DNA of 64,000 nucleotides, taken from positions 1,860,001 through 1,924,000 of the forward strand of contig NZ_JAPEMM010000001.1 in NCBI RefSeq assembly GCF_026342735.1, read 5' to 3'. This document shows positions 8,431 through 18,028 of this stretch, piece after piece. Origin of the DNA: Streptomyces sp. NBC_00193 (GTDB lineage: Bacteria > Actinomycetota > Actinomycetes > Streptomycetales > Streptomycetaceae). The notes under the pieces are model-generated. The model was not told the DNA's origin. It worked only from the letters and a program-made list of their open reading frames with translations, and did not search any database. Each line of letters starts with the position of its first letter. Position 1 is the first letter of the stretch. The position numbers and the translations under genes were made by a program.

Positions 8431-8547
8431 GAATCCCCGCCGCCGCTCTGTGCACTTCCGGTCAGACTACGGAGATCCCGGGCGACGGCGGAACCACTCG
8501 GCCGCGGTTGGGCCGCACTGTGACGCAATCGCCGTACTGATACCGCG

Positions 8548-11500
8548 TCAGCCGCCGCTCTTGTAGCTGGCCGTCGCCTGCTCGAAGGTTTCGGTGACCT
8601 TGCCCTCCTGATCCTGCGGTCCGGTGACCATGACCACGTGGTAGGAACCTCCGAGCGCGACGACGAAGTTGCGGGCCACCACGGACCGGCCGTTGCCGTC
8701 GATCCAGGTGTACCGGCCGGTGACGCGGAGCTGGTTGCCGACCTTGGTGGACTTGATGTCGCTGACGCTCGACCAGGTGGAGGAGCGGTACGGAGCCAGC
8801 TCGGGCTCCTTGTCCTTCTGGTAGGTGGCCGGGTCGGGGTTGCCCTCGACCTTCTCCCGGCCGGGGACGACGGTCAGCACGAAGTCCCCCTCCGTGTAGC
8901 GGACCTGACCGGACTCGTTCATTCCGCGGCGCTCCCAGCCGTTCGGAACGTTGATCGAGAAGTGCTCGGCGTCCTGCTGGGCCGTGTACCCGGACGGAGC
9001 GGGGGCATTGGTCTGCGGAGCGGGCTTGGACTCGGGCGGGTTCGCGGAGGGGCTCGGAGCCTGGCCGGACCCGCTCGGCTTCGGACTCGGCTTGGGGCTC
9101 TGGCCCGGGCTCTGCGACGGGGACGCGGCGGGCGGCTTCATGCCGGCGGCCTTCTGCCCGCCCTGCGGGTCGGCGGAGCGGGGCATGAAGAACAGGGCGT
9201 AGGCCACGGCTCCCGAGAGCAGGACGAGGATCCCGAGTAACAGGGAACGCCCCAGCGAGCGCGGCTTGCGGGGGTGTTCGGCGCTGCGGTGCCGGCCGTG
9301 CAGGTCGGCCCGCCGCCGTACGACGGGCAGCCTGGTCGGATCCTCCACCACCGGCGGCAGCATCGCGAAGCCGCCGTCGGGCTCCGGAGCGGACCGCACG
9401 AGGGAGCGCAGCCAGCCGCGGAGCTCCTCGAAGTCGGGGCGCTCGGTCGGGTCCTGGCGCAGCAGGGACTCCACGACCGGGCGCAGCGGGCCGCACTCCT
9501 CGGCGAAGGCGGGGGGCTCGGCGCAGACCATCTCCACGAGCTCGGCGACACTGTCCTCGGGGTACGGGGCATGCCCCTGTACGGCGCGGTACAGGAGCGC
9601 GCCGAGCCCCCACAGGTCGGTGGCCGGCCCGACCGGCGCGGCCAACTGCCACGGCCCGTGCACGGCCTGCGCCTGCTCGGGAGCCCACCGCTCGGTGACG
9701 GCCCCGACCACGGCCATCCGCGTCTGCCGGGCCCGCTCCGCATCGAGCCCGCTCCGCGGCCCGCTCCCCCACCCGGCGGCGCCACCGGCACCCGCCGCCC
9801 CGCGCCCCCCGGCCCCGGCGGCTGCCGGGTACCGAGCGGCACCCTGCGGATCGCCCTGCGCGACGGCCTGGCCGTAACCGCCGGCCCCGGGCGCCGCCAC
9901 GTATCCGGCGGCGCTCTGCGGTCCGGCCTGCCCGGTGCCTGCCGGGTCCGGGCGGCCCGGTCCGAGCTGGGGCTGCCCGTCGTATCCGGCGCCGTCCCGC
10001 GCGGCCGGCCGGCCGAAGCCCGCCTGATCCTGCTCCGGGTGGCCCGGTCCCGGCGAAGGCTGCCCGGGGATCCTGCCGTCGCCGTCGGCCCGGCCGCCGG
10101 GGGTGTCCGCCTGCTGGTAGCCCTGGGGAAGGGCCAGTTGCGCCGGCAGCGCGGTACGGGACGGCGGCTCCGCTTCGGCCGGGGGCAGGGCCTGGCGGCG
10201 CGGAGTGGCGCCGTGCCAGGTCGCGCCGCTGTCCGGGCCGCCGTACGGGTACGAGTACCCCTGCGGCAGCTTCGACCCCTCGGGCCTCGGCTCCGCTGCC
10301 GGCTCCGGCGCCGGCTCCGAACCGGCCCTGCGCTGCTCGGTGATGCGCGCGGCGGCCTGGGCCCCGGCCCGGTACGCCGCGATGGCCCCGGCCCGCGCAG
10401 CGGCCTTCAGATCGGGCCGCTCCCCGGCACCGCCCGGGGTCCCGGCGGCGCCGGAGGCAGCGGGCGCACCAGGAGTACGGGAAGCAGCAGGGGCACCGGC
10501 CGCACCAGGGGTACCGGGAGTACCAGGAAGGGCAGGGGCACCGGGAGTACCGGATGCATCGGGACCGTTCGCGGTCCCGGGGCTTATGTGGTCCCGGTAG
10601 CGCGGCCCGGTGTCGTACCCCGGGGCCACGAGCGGCGCGTACTGCGCCGTGTTCCCGCCCTCCTGGACGGCCTGACCCGCGCCGGCCCCGCCGTCTCGCC
10701 CGGACCGCTCCGCGGACCCGCCCCCGTGCCGGCCGTCGTGCAGGTCGTCGTACCGGCCTCCGGGCTCTCCGCCCTGCTGCCCGCCGACCGGCCCCGCGCC
10801 GGGCCCGGCCCCCTGACCGGCCTGCTGCCCGTACCTGGTATCCACCGCCGGCCCGCCCCAGGACCCGCCGTGCCCCGCGCCCGCCCCGGGCCCGCCCGGG
10901 GAGCCGCCTCCGTACCCCGCGCCCGCCGCCGGCCCGGCCGAAGCGTCACGGCCGTACCCGTCCGCGTACCCGCCGCGCGGCTCGGGCCGACCCGCCACGA
11001 ACCCCGGGCCATCACCCGCCTCACCACCCGGCCAGGGAACCGCGGAGCGGTCCGTACCGTCCCGCGGGGGAACCGGGTCGTACCCGCACAGGGCGTCCTC
11101 CGCGGCTCCCGCCGCCAGCCCCGTCAGGACGACCCGCCCGTCCTCGCAGATCAGTACCGTCCGCATGGTGATGTTCCGGTGCGTCCACCCGTGCGCGTGC
11201 AGCACCCGCAGAGCGGTCAGCACGTCCGCCGCCACCTCCGCCGCCCGGTACGGGCTCAGCGGTTCGTCGGCGATCAGCGCCGCCAGCGGCCTGGCCGGGA
11301 CGAGTTCGCTCACTATCCAGAGCGACCCGCCCTCCGCGAACACGTCGAAGACCTGGTCCAGCCGCGGATGGTCCGGTACGGACGCCGCCGCCTGGGCGGC
11401 CTCGATCGCCCTGCGCACGGCGGGCAGTTCACCGTGCGGGAGCCGCCGGCCCCCGGCGGCGGGCGGGCCTCCCCGCGTGCCGTCCAGCAGCTCCGCGTCG

Positions 11501-11649
11501 ACGACCTCCGGCAACGGCACCTGCCGTACGAGGACTTCCTGACCGCTGCGCGTGTCGAAGGCCCGGGTCTCGATCAGTTCGTAGGCGTCGGACGGCGGCA
11601 ACGGCAGACGGTAGCGCTCGGCCAGGATCCGGCCCGCGTAGTCCTCCAC
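8548..11649 (-). CDS. membrane pseudokinase with giant activation-segment insertion
   Basis: This 1033-residue relative of bacterial Ser/Thr kinases seems catalytically dead. The glycine loop is missing, the ATP-binding Lys is replaced (VLVRQVP near residue 42), HRD reads HRN (157-159) and DFG reads TGL (176-178). After residue 190 comes a Gly/Pro/Ala-rich, partly collagen-like stretch of roughly 450 residues. The kinase fold then resumes with WAPEQ and DLWGLGALLYRAV, so the insertion sits between the DFG and APE positions. One membrane span (LLLGILVLLSGAVAYALFF) and an outer domain with FSINVPNGWERRG follow, matching the outer domain of the neighbouring kinases. A scaffold or regulator of those kinases is a reasonable guess. 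Confidence 0.85.
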   Translation of the reverse strand: MEDYAGRILAERYRLPLPPSDAYELIETRAFDTRSGQEVLVRQVPLPEVVDAELLDGTRGGPPAAGGRRLPHGELPAVRRAIEAAQAAASVPDHPRLDQVFDVFAEGGSLWIVSELVPARPLAALIADEPLSPYRAAEVAADVLTALRVLHAHGWTHRNITMRTVLICEDGRVVLTGLAAGAAEDALCGYDPVPPRDGTDRSAVPWPGGEAGDGPGFVAGRPEPRGGYADGYGRDASAGPAAGAGYGGGSPGGPGAGAGHGGSWGGPAVDTRYGQQAGQGAGPGAGPVGGQQGGEPGGRYDDLHDGRHGGGSAERSGRDGGAGAGQAVQEGGNTAQYAPLVAPGYDTGPRYRDHISPGTANGPDASGTPGAPALPGTPGTPGAAGAPAASRTPGAPAASGAAGTPGGAGERPDLKAAARAGAIAAYRAGAQAAARITEQRRAGSEPAPEPAAEPRPEGSKLPQGYSYPYGGPDSGATWHGATPRRQALPPAEAEPPSRTALPAQLALPQGYQQADTPGGRADGDGRIPGQPSPGPGHPEQDQAGFGRPAARDGAGYDGQPQLGPGRPDPAGTGQAGPQSAAGYVAAPGAGGYGQAVAQGDPQGAARYPAAAGAGGRGAAGAGGAAGWGSGPRSGLDAERARQTRMAVVGAVTERWAPEQAQAVHGPWQLAAPVGPATDLWGLGALLYRAVQGHAPYPEDSVAELVEMVCAEPPAFAEECGPLRPVVESLLRQDPTERPDFEELRGWLRSLVRSAPEPDGGFAMLPPVVEDPTRLPVVRRRADLHGRHRSAEHPRKPRSLGRSLLLGILVLLSGAVAYALFFMPRSADPQGGQKAAGMKPPAASPSQSPGQSPKPSPKPSGSGQAPSPSANPPESKPAPQTNAPAPSGYTAQQDAEHFSINVPNGWERRGMNESGQVRYTEGDFVLTVVPGREKVEGNPDPATYQKDKEPELAPYRSSTWSSVSDIKSTKVGNQLRVTGRYTWIDGNGRSVVARNFVVALGGSYHVVMVTGPQDQEGKVTETFEQATASYKSGG

Positions 11650-11766
11650 ATCGCCTCCCCCGAGAGCTGCGGACCCGTCCCTCAGGCCCCGCTGACACGA
11701 TACGACGCCCAGGGCGCCCGCGTCCCGGCCCTGGCGAGGCTGACCCCGGCTCGCGCGGAACCCGCG

Positions 11767-14403
11767 TCAGCCCAGCGGCTGGAAGGTGTCGAACGCCGTG
11801 GTACGCAGCTGCGTGCACTCCGCCGCGTCCCACTGGTCGGCGAGGCAGGTGATCATGATGGCGTAGCCGTGCTTCGCGTCCATCCTGAACCCGCGGTCGA
11901 GCACCCGGACCCGCGAACCCTTCTGGTCCCGCTCGAACTCCCAGTCCGCGACGGTCGGGTACCCGCGGTACTCGACCTTCTCGAGGCGCAGCAGCTTGTA
12001 GTTGCTGCTGCTGCTCGCCACGCTCGGCGCCAGTTCCGCCCAGGCGGCGCGGGCGTCTTCCCTCGGCGAGCTGTTGAAGTCGATCTGCACGCGCGGGAAA
12101 CCGCCGTCGCGGCTGTATATGACGCCGCCGTTGTTGCCTACCACGGCGGTCTGCTTGAAGCCCTCGGGCAGGCCCATCGCGAAGTGGAAACCGGGGTCGT
12201 TGACCTGGCCGTACCCGGGCGGGAGCCCGGGCAGGGCGCCGCCGGGCGTGGCGCCCTGGCCCTGGCCGGGGTTGGTGCCCGAGCCGGGCAACTGGCCCGA
12301 CTGGCCCGGGTCCGGCGACGCGGCCCCTCCGCCGGGCACCTCGCCGGTCTTCGGCGAGGGGGAGGGCGAGGGCGAAGCCGGGGGCGGGGTCGAGGAACCG
12401 GCCGCGGGGCTCGATGCGGCGCTGGCCTTGCTGCCGCCCTTGCCGTCCTTCGGGGCACCGTCCTTCTCGTCGTCGCCGCTGAAGGCGTACGCGACGATCG
12501 AGCCGATGACGGCGAGCGCCATGACCACGCCGGCTATGGCGAGCGCGATGGTGCGGCGCGGCACGACGTCGGTGAGCGGGGCGGCGACGGGCGCCGGGCG
12601 CGGCGACGGGGACTCGGCCGCGGTCGCGGCCGTGGCGGCGGCCACGGCGGCGCTGGCGGCCGCCGCCTTGCGGGCCGACTTCAGCGCCGCGCGGGCGCGC
12701 TCGCGCTGCTCGCGCTCACGGCGCTCGCGTTCCTTCTTCTCCGCCTTCTCCGCGACCTTGGCCGCCTTGTCGGCCGCCGCCTTCTCGGCGGCCTCCCGGG
12801 CCTCGGTGAGCGATATCTGCCGGGTCTCCTCGGCGTCCGGGACGGCTACGGGGGCCGGCGGCTCGGGTGCGTCGATCACGGCGGTGAGCAGCGCCCGCGC
12901 CCGGTCGTCGTCGAGCCGGTGGGCGGGGTCCTTGACGAGGAGTCCGTAGATGACCTCGGTCAGCGGACCGGCGTTCTTGGGCGGTTCGACGGGCTCGGTC
13001 ATCACCGCGGTGAGCGTCGCGAGGGCCGACCCCTTGTCGTACGGGGGAACCCCCTCGACGGCGGCGTACAGCAGGCCGCCGAGCGACCACATGTCCGCCG
13101 GCGGGCCGGGGCGCTGGCCGCGGGCCCGCTCGGGCGAGATGTACGAGGGCGCGCCGACGAGCATGCCGGTGGAGGTGACGGAGGGGTCGCCCTCGACCTG
13201 GGCGATGCCGAAGTCGGTGAGGACCACGCGGCCGTTGCCCCGGTCGGCGAGGAGCACGTTGGAGGGCTTCACGTCCCGGTGCAGGATGCCCTGGCGGTGG
13301 GCGGCACGGAGCACGTCGAGGACGGCGAGGCCGACTTCCGCGGCCCGGCGGGGGGTCAGCGGGCCGCTCTCGCGGATGAACTCCGCGAGCGAGGGGCCCT
13401 CGATGAGCTCCATGACGATCCACGGCCGGCCGTCTTCGTCGACGACGTCGTAGACGGTCACCGCGCCACCGCTGCGGATCCGGGCGATGGCCTTCGCCTC
13501 GCGCAGGGTGCGGGTGATCAGGCGGCGCTTCTCGTCCTCGTCGACTCCGCTGCCGAAGCGGAGTTCCTTGACGGCGACGGTGCGGCCGAGGGTCTCGTCC
13601 TCGGCGCGCCAGACGGTGCCCATGCCGCCCTTGCCGAGGACGTCCCCGAGCCGGTACCGGCCCGCGAGCAGCCGGCCCTCGTCGTGGGCGCCCTCTCCCG
13701 CCTTGGCGGCGGCGGCCTTGACGGCGGCGGCCACCTCGTCGGCCTTGCTCACCGCGACGGGCTTGGCGTCCGCTACCTCGGCAGCCTTCACACCCTCGGC
13801 CGCGGCCTTCCCCCGAACGGACTTCGCGTCCACACCCTCGTCCGGCTTCCCGCCCTCGGACCCGCCCTTCCCCAGGACGGGCTTCGCGTCCTCGGGCTCG
13901 CCACCCAAAACGGCAGGCTTCGCGCCCACGGCCGCGGCCGGCTTCGCATCCTCGGGCTCGACACCCACACCCGCAGGCTTCGCGTCCTCGGGCTCGGCCT
14001 TCGCGCCTACAGGCTTCGCGTCCTCGGGATCGGCCCCGCGGGCAGCCTTCGGCGCAGCCGGCTTCCGCAGCTCCGGCTTGCGCGGCTCGGACTTCGGCGA
14101 CTCCGGCTTCCGCGGCTCCGGCTCCGCCGCGGCAGCGCCGGGCTTCGCGTCCTCCGGTTCGGCCGCCCCGGCGGCCTCGGGGGCGGCCGGGGGCACAGCG
14201 GCCGCAGCGGTCTTCGCGGCCCCCGTGGTGGCGGGCTTCGCGGCCGGCTTAGCGCCCGGCTTCGCCGCGGCAGCGCGCTTCGCGGCTCCCGCCGCAGGCG
14301 GCTCCGCGGGAGACTTCGGCTCCGTCGGGGGTGCAGCCGGAGGCACCGGCGATCCCGTCCCGACAGACGGCTCCGGCGACTCGGTGTGCTCCGGCTTCGA
14401 CAT
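11767..14403 (-). CDS. membrane Ser/Thr protein kinase with long Ala/Pro/Lys-rich N-terminal tail
   Basis: About 878 residues. ATG at 14403 has a GAGGGG ribosome site. The first 240 or so residues are Ala/Pro/Lys/Glu-rich and hold five copies of PEDAKP. The kinase domain follows and is intact: GKGGMGTVW, VAVKEL, HRDVKPSNVLL, DFGIAQVEGD, SYISPER. A charged coiled-coil region (AAEKAAADKAAKVAEKAEKK, then an Arg/Glu run), one membrane span (IALAIAGVVMALAVIGSIVAYAF), a Gly/Pro/Ser linker and an outer domain with FHFAMGLPEGFK complete it. The outer domain is related to those of the two downstream kinases. The tail before the kinase domain is cytosolic and may bind partners or be a phosphorylation platform. 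Confidence 0.92.
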   Translation of the reverse strand: MSKPEHTESPEPSVGTGSPVPPAAPPTEPKSPAEPPAAGAAKRAAAAKPGAKPAAKPATTGAAKTAAAAVPPAAPEAAGAAEPEDAKPGAAAAEPEPRKPESPKSEPRKPELRKPAAPKAARGADPEDAKPVGAKAEPEDAKPAGVGVEPEDAKPAAAVGAKPAVLGGEPEDAKPVLGKGGSEGGKPDEGVDAKSVRGKAAAEGVKAAEVADAKPVAVSKADEVAAAVKAAAAKAGEGAHDEGRLLAGRYRLGDVLGKGGMGTVWRAEDETLGRTVAVKELRFGSGVDEDEKRRLITRTLREAKAIARIRSGGAVTVYDVVDEDGRPWIVMELIEGPSLAEFIRESGPLTPRRAAEVGLAVLDVLRAAHRQGILHRDVKPSNVLLADRGNGRVVLTDFGIAQVEGDPSVTSTGMLVGAPSYISPERARGQRPGPPADMWSLGGLLYAAVEGVPPYDKGSALATLTAVMTEPVEPPKNAGPLTEVIYGLLVKDPAHRLDDDRARALLTAVIDAPEPPAPVAVPDAEETRQISLTEAREAAEKAAADKAAKVAEKAEKKERERREREQRERARAALKSARKAAAASAAVAAATAATAAESPSPRPAPVAAPLTDVVPRRTIALAIAGVVMALAVIGSIVAYAFSGDDEKDGAPKDGKGGSKASAASSPAAGSSTPPPASPSPSPSPKTGEVPGGGAASPDPGQSGQLPGSGTNPGQGQGATPGGALPGLPPGYGQVNDPGFHFAMGLPEGFKQTAVVGNNGGVIYSRDGGFPRVQIDFNSSPREDARAAWAELAPSVASSSSNYKLLRLEKVEYRGYPTVADWEFERDQKGSRVRVLDRGFRMDAKHGYAIMITCLADQWDAAECTQLRTTAFDTFQPLG

Positions 14404-14552
14404 GCGTCCCCTCTGCGTTCGTGCCGCCTGCTCCGGTTGCCCTGGCAGCGGCCGGGGTGCCCGGTAACCCGCCCCGGCAGAACCCTCATTGTCCCTTACT
14501 CCGCAACGGACGGGAGCCCCGGGTCCGCGGTTCCGCCCGCGAAGTGACGGAG

Positions 14553-16367
14553 TTACAACGGGACGATGTCCGGCGCCCCCAGCCTCGCCGCATCCGCCGT
14601 CTGATCGTCCGGCTGACGCTGCGACTCCCGTTCCGCCTGCACCCTCTTCTCGTAGTGTTCCACTTCCTTCTCGATCTGCTGCTCGTCCCAGCCCAGGACC
14701 GGAGCCATCAACTCCGCACACTCGCGCGCCGATCGCGTCCCCCGGTCGAAGGTCTCGATCGAGATCCGCGTCCGCCGGGTCAGCACGTCGTCCAGGTGCC
14801 GCGCCCCCTCGTGCGAGGCCGCGTAGACCACCTCGGCGCGGAGGTAGTCGTCGGCGCCCGTCAGCGGCTCCCCGAGCGAGGGGTCTTCCGCGATCAGCGC
14901 CAGCAGTTCCTCCGTCAGCGAGCCGTACCGGTTCAAGAGGTGCTCCACCCGCACCACATGGAGCCCCGTCCGCGCGGCGATCCGTGCCCGGCCGTTCCAC
15001 AGGGCCCGGTACCCCTCGGCCCCGACCAGCGGCACGTCCTCCGTCACGCACGGCGCGACCCGCTGGTCGAGGCCGTGCACCGCCTCGTCCACCGCGTCCT
15101 TGGCCATCACCCGGTACGTCGTGTACTTGCCGCCGGCGACCACCACCAGCCCCGGCACCGGGTGCGCCACCGTGTGCTCGCGCGACAGCTTGCTCGTCGC
15201 GTCCGACTCCCCGGCCAGCAGCGGCCGCAGGCCGGCGTAGACCCCCTGGACGTCGTCCCGGGTGAGCGGGACGGCCAGCACCGTGTTCACGTGCTCCAGC
15301 AGGTAGTCGATGTCCGCGCTAGACGCCGCCGGGTGCGCCTTGTCCAGGTCCCAGTCGGTGTCCGTGGTGCCCACGATCCAGTGCCGGCCCCACGGGATGA
15401 CGAAGAGCACCGACTTCTCGGTCCGCAGGATCAGCCCGGTCGAGGAGTGGATCCGGTCCTTGGGAACGACGAGGTGGATGCCCTTCGAGGCCCGTACGTG
15501 GAACTGGCCGCGCTCTCCGATCAGCGCCTGGGTGTCGTCCGTCCACACCCCCGTGGCGTTCACGATCTGCTTCGCCCGGATCTCGTACTCGCCGCCGCCC
15601 TCCACGTCCTGGACCCGCGCGCCGACCACCCGCTCGCCCTCCCGCAGGAAGCCGACGACCCTCGCCCGGTTGGCGCACTGCGCTCCGTAAGCGGCGGCCG
15701 TCCGGACGAGGGTCGCCACGTACCGCGCATCGTCCATCTGGGCGTCGTAGTACTGCAGGGCGCCCACCAGCGCGTCCTTGCGCAGCGCCGGTGCGATCCG
15801 CAGGGCGCGCTTGCGCGAGAGGTGGCGGTGCGTCGGCAGCCCGCGTCCGTGGCCGCTGGAGAGCGACATGGCGTCGTACAGCGCGACGCCCGAGCCGGCA
15901 TAGAACCGCTCCCACCCCTTGTGCTGCAACGGGTAGAGGAACGGCACCGGCTTCACCAGGTGCGGGGCGAGCCGCCCCAGCAGCAGGCCGCGCTCCTTGA
16001 GCGCCTCCCGCACGAGGGCGAAGTCGAGCATCTCCAGGTATCTGAGCCCTCCGTGGATGAGCTTGCTGGAACGGCTCGACGTGCCCGAAGCCCAGTCCCT
16101 CGCCTCCACCAGCCCGGTCGCCAGGCCCCTGGTCACGGCGTCGAGGGCGGTACCGGCGCCCACCACACCGGCCCCGACCACCAGCACGTCCAGCTCCCCC
16201 TCGGCCATCCCGGCGAGCGCCTCGGCCCGCTGCACGGGCCCCAGCGAGGCCCGCCCACCGCCTCCGCCCATGCCCGCACCCATGCCCATACCCGTCCCCG
16301 GACCCGCCCCCGTACCTGCCGCTGCGCCCGACTCCGCCCCTGCCCCTGCCCCTGTCCCAGTCCTCAC
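14553..16367 (-). CDS. glpD: aerobic glycerol-3-phosphate dehydrogenase
   Basis: This 604-residue FAD enzyme oxidises sn-glycerol 3-phosphate to dihydroxyacetone phosphate and passes electrons to the quinone pool at the membrane. Visible features are the FAD motif DVLVVGAGVVGAGTALDA, the GlpD signature SGTSSRSSKLIHGGLRYLE, and a C-terminal DAO_C domain ending near the ERESQRQPDDQ tail. The start is a GTG at 16367 with upstream GGGAGG. The first 37 residues are an unusual Gly/Ala/Met-rich tail, and homology in this family begins near LGPVQRAEALA, so a later start is possible. No glycerol kinase or facilitator gene is adjacent. Confidence 0.92.
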   Translation of the reverse strand: MRTGTGAGAGAESGAAAGTGAGPGTGMGMGAGMGGGGGRASLGPVQRAEALAGMAEGELDVLVVGAGVVGAGTALDAVTRGLATGLVEARDWASGTSSRSSKLIHGGLRYLEMLDFALVREALKERGLLLGRLAPHLVKPVPFLYPLQHKGWERFYAGSGVALYDAMSLSSGHGRGLPTHRHLSRKRALRIAPALRKDALVGALQYYDAQMDDARYVATLVRTAAAYGAQCANRARVVGFLREGERVVGARVQDVEGGGEYEIRAKQIVNATGVWTDDTQALIGERGQFHVRASKGIHLVVPKDRIHSSTGLILRTEKSVLFVIPWGRHWIVGTTDTDWDLDKAHPAASSADIDYLLEHVNTVLAVPLTRDDVQGVYAGLRPLLAGESDATSKLSREHTVAHPVPGLVVVAGGKYTTYRVMAKDAVDEAVHGLDQRVAPCVTEDVPLVGAEGYRALWNGRARIAARTGLHVVRVEHLLNRYGSLTEELLALIAEDPSLGEPLTGADDYLRAEVVYAASHEGARHLDDVLTRRTRISIETFDRGTRSARECAELMAPVLGWDEQQIEKEVEHYEKRVQAERESQRQPDDQTADAARLGAPDIVPL

Positions 16368-16530
16368 GGCTGCCTGCCTCCCGTTGACGCGGGTCGCCCC
16401 GTCCGCCCTGTGCGGTCATCCCACCCGTTGTGGGTGATCCCGCTCACATCGCCCGTTCATGATTCTCACCGGCCGCACCCACATCAGCCACCGGCTGTGG
16501 ATAACACGGCGGCGGACAAGACCTCTGAAT

Positions 16531-16565
16531 ACGACATATCTGTCATATATACGCCTAGTCTGACA
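16531..16565. promoter_or_regulatory. AT-rich promoter region with GACA/TGTC palindrome
   Basis: This short AT-rich patch in GC-rich DNA contains GACATATCTGTC (GACA-TATC-TGTC) and TAGTCT, a -10-like hexamer on the plus strand. It lies between glpD and the dehydrogenase-like gene and may hold promoters for either. Assignment is tentative. Confidence 0.35.
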
Positions 16566-16646
16566 TTGCGCCAGCTTTCCTCCTCCACAGGACTTGCGCG
16601 CTCCGCCCCCTCATGCATGTCAGGGAAGGGAAGGGACGGCACCCCC

Positions 16647-17876
16647 ATGCCCGCAGATCTCGCCGTCATCGGACTCGGCCATCTCGGCCTCCCGCTCGCC
16701 CAGGCAGCCGTGGCCGCCGGGATCGAGACGGTCGGCTACGACAGCGGTCCGGCTACGGACTCCACCCTCACCGCCGCAGAGATCCGCCGCATGTCGGCGG
16801 CCGGCTTCCGGGTCACCACCAACCCCGTCGAACTCGGCCGGGTCCGCACGGCCGTCATCTGCGCCCCCACCCAGCTCGGCGCCGACCGCGCGCTCGACCT
16901 GTCCGCGGTCGGCGAGGCGGGCCGCACGCTCGCCGCCCGGCTGCGCCCGCACACCACCGTCATCCTCGAATCGGCGGCCCACCCCGGCGTCACCGAGGAC
17001 TACCTGCGCCCGATCCTCGAATCGGGCTCCCGCCTGCGCGCCGGCCGGGACTTCCACCTGGCCTACTCCCCCAGCCGCCTCGACCCCGGCAACCGCACGC
17101 ACGGCATCTCCAACACCCCCAAGGTCATCGGCGGCCTCACCCCCGCCTGCACCGAGTCCGCGCACGCCTTCTACGCCCGCCTCACCGAGAAGGTGGTCCG
17201 CGCCCGCGGCCTGCGCGAGGCCGAAACGGTCCAGCTCCTGGAAACCAACTACCGGCACGTCAACATCGCCCTCATGAACGAGATGGCCGTGCTCTGCCAC
17301 GACCTCGGCGTGGACCTGTGGGACGTCATCCGGTGCGCCGAGACCAAGCCGTACGGGTTCCAGGCCTTCCGCCCCGGCCCCGGAGTCGGCGGCCACGGAG
17401 TCCCCCTCGACCCCAACTACCTCCCCCACACCACCCGCACCCCGGGCCACCCGTTGCGCATGGTCGGCCTGGCGCAGGAGATCAACGACCGGATGCCGCA
17501 GTACGTCATCCAGCGCAGCGCCACCCTGCTCAACGAGCACGGCAAGTCCGCCCGCGGCGCCCGCGTCCTGCTCCTGGGCGTCACGTACAAGCCGGACCTC
17601 GCCGACCAGGAGGGCTCCCCGGCGCGCGAGATCGCCAGCCGGCTCCTCGACCTCGGTGCGCTGATCAGCTACCACGACCCGTACATCGCCGGATGGCGCG
17701 TCAGGGACCAGCCCGTCCCCCGAGCCGAATCGTTGTACGAGGCCGCCGCCAACGCCGATCTGACGATCCTGCTCCAGCACCACCGCACCTACGACCTGCA
17801 AGGCCTGGCGGTGAAGGCCCAGTTGCTCCTGGACACCCGCGGCGCCAGCCCGGCGGGCGCCGCGCACCGCCTCTAG
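16647..17876 (+). CDS. nucleotide-sugar dehydrogenase homologue lacking catalytic residues
   Basis: This 409-residue protein has the fold of UDP-glucose/UDP-ManNAc dehydrogenases: an NAD domain starting AVIGLGHLGLPLA, the central helix with RHVNIALMNEMAVLCHDLG, TKPYGF and a C-terminal sugar-binding domain (LLLGVTYKPDLAD). The residues that do the chemistry are replaced. The Glu of YSPER is Ser143, the Lys before LLEN is Gln196, the Asn of LLEN is Thr200 (LLETN), and the nucleophilic Cys of GGHC is Gly251 (GGHG). It probably does not oxidise a sugar nucleotide and may bind one as a regulator or scaffold. ATG at 16647 follows GGGAAGGGA. No sugar-biosynthesis genes are next to it. Confidence 0.8.
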   Translation: MPADLAVIGLGHLGLPLAQAAVAAGIETVGYDSGPATDSTLTAAEIRRMSAAGFRVTTNPVELGRVRTAVICAPTQLGADRALDLSAVGEAGRTLAARLRPHTTVILESAAHPGVTEDYLRPILESGSRLRAGRDFHLAYSPSRLDPGNRTHGISNTPKVIGGLTPACTESAHAFYARLTEKVVRARGLREAETVQLLETNYRHVNIALMNEMAVLCHDLGVDLWDVIRCAETKPYGFQAFRPGPGVGGHGVPLDPNYLPHTTRTPGHPLRMVGLAQEINDRMPQYVIQRSATLLNEHGKSARGARVLLLGVTYKPDLADQEGSPAREIASRLLDLGALISYHDPYIAGWRVRDQPVPRAESLYEAAANADLTILLQHHRTYDLQGLAVKAQLLLDTRGASPAGAAHRL

Positions 17877-18028
17877 GCCGCACCCCGCGCCCAAGGCCCG
17901 CCCGCCCGAAACCCCTCCACGGATGTCACAGGCTGCTGCTAGCCTGCGGCGACTTATCTCGCGCATACACCCCCACGTCAACCGTGCGGGTCCCGTGTGC
18001 CCGTAAATCCCTGGGGGGGGATTTCTCC

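Noticed and set aside
9274..14547. Very long open frame (1757 codons) on the plus strand opposite the kinase genes
   Set aside because: It is the GC-rich antisense shadow of the pseudokinase and kinase genes; it has no domain, and the minus-strand frames carry clear kinase motifs.
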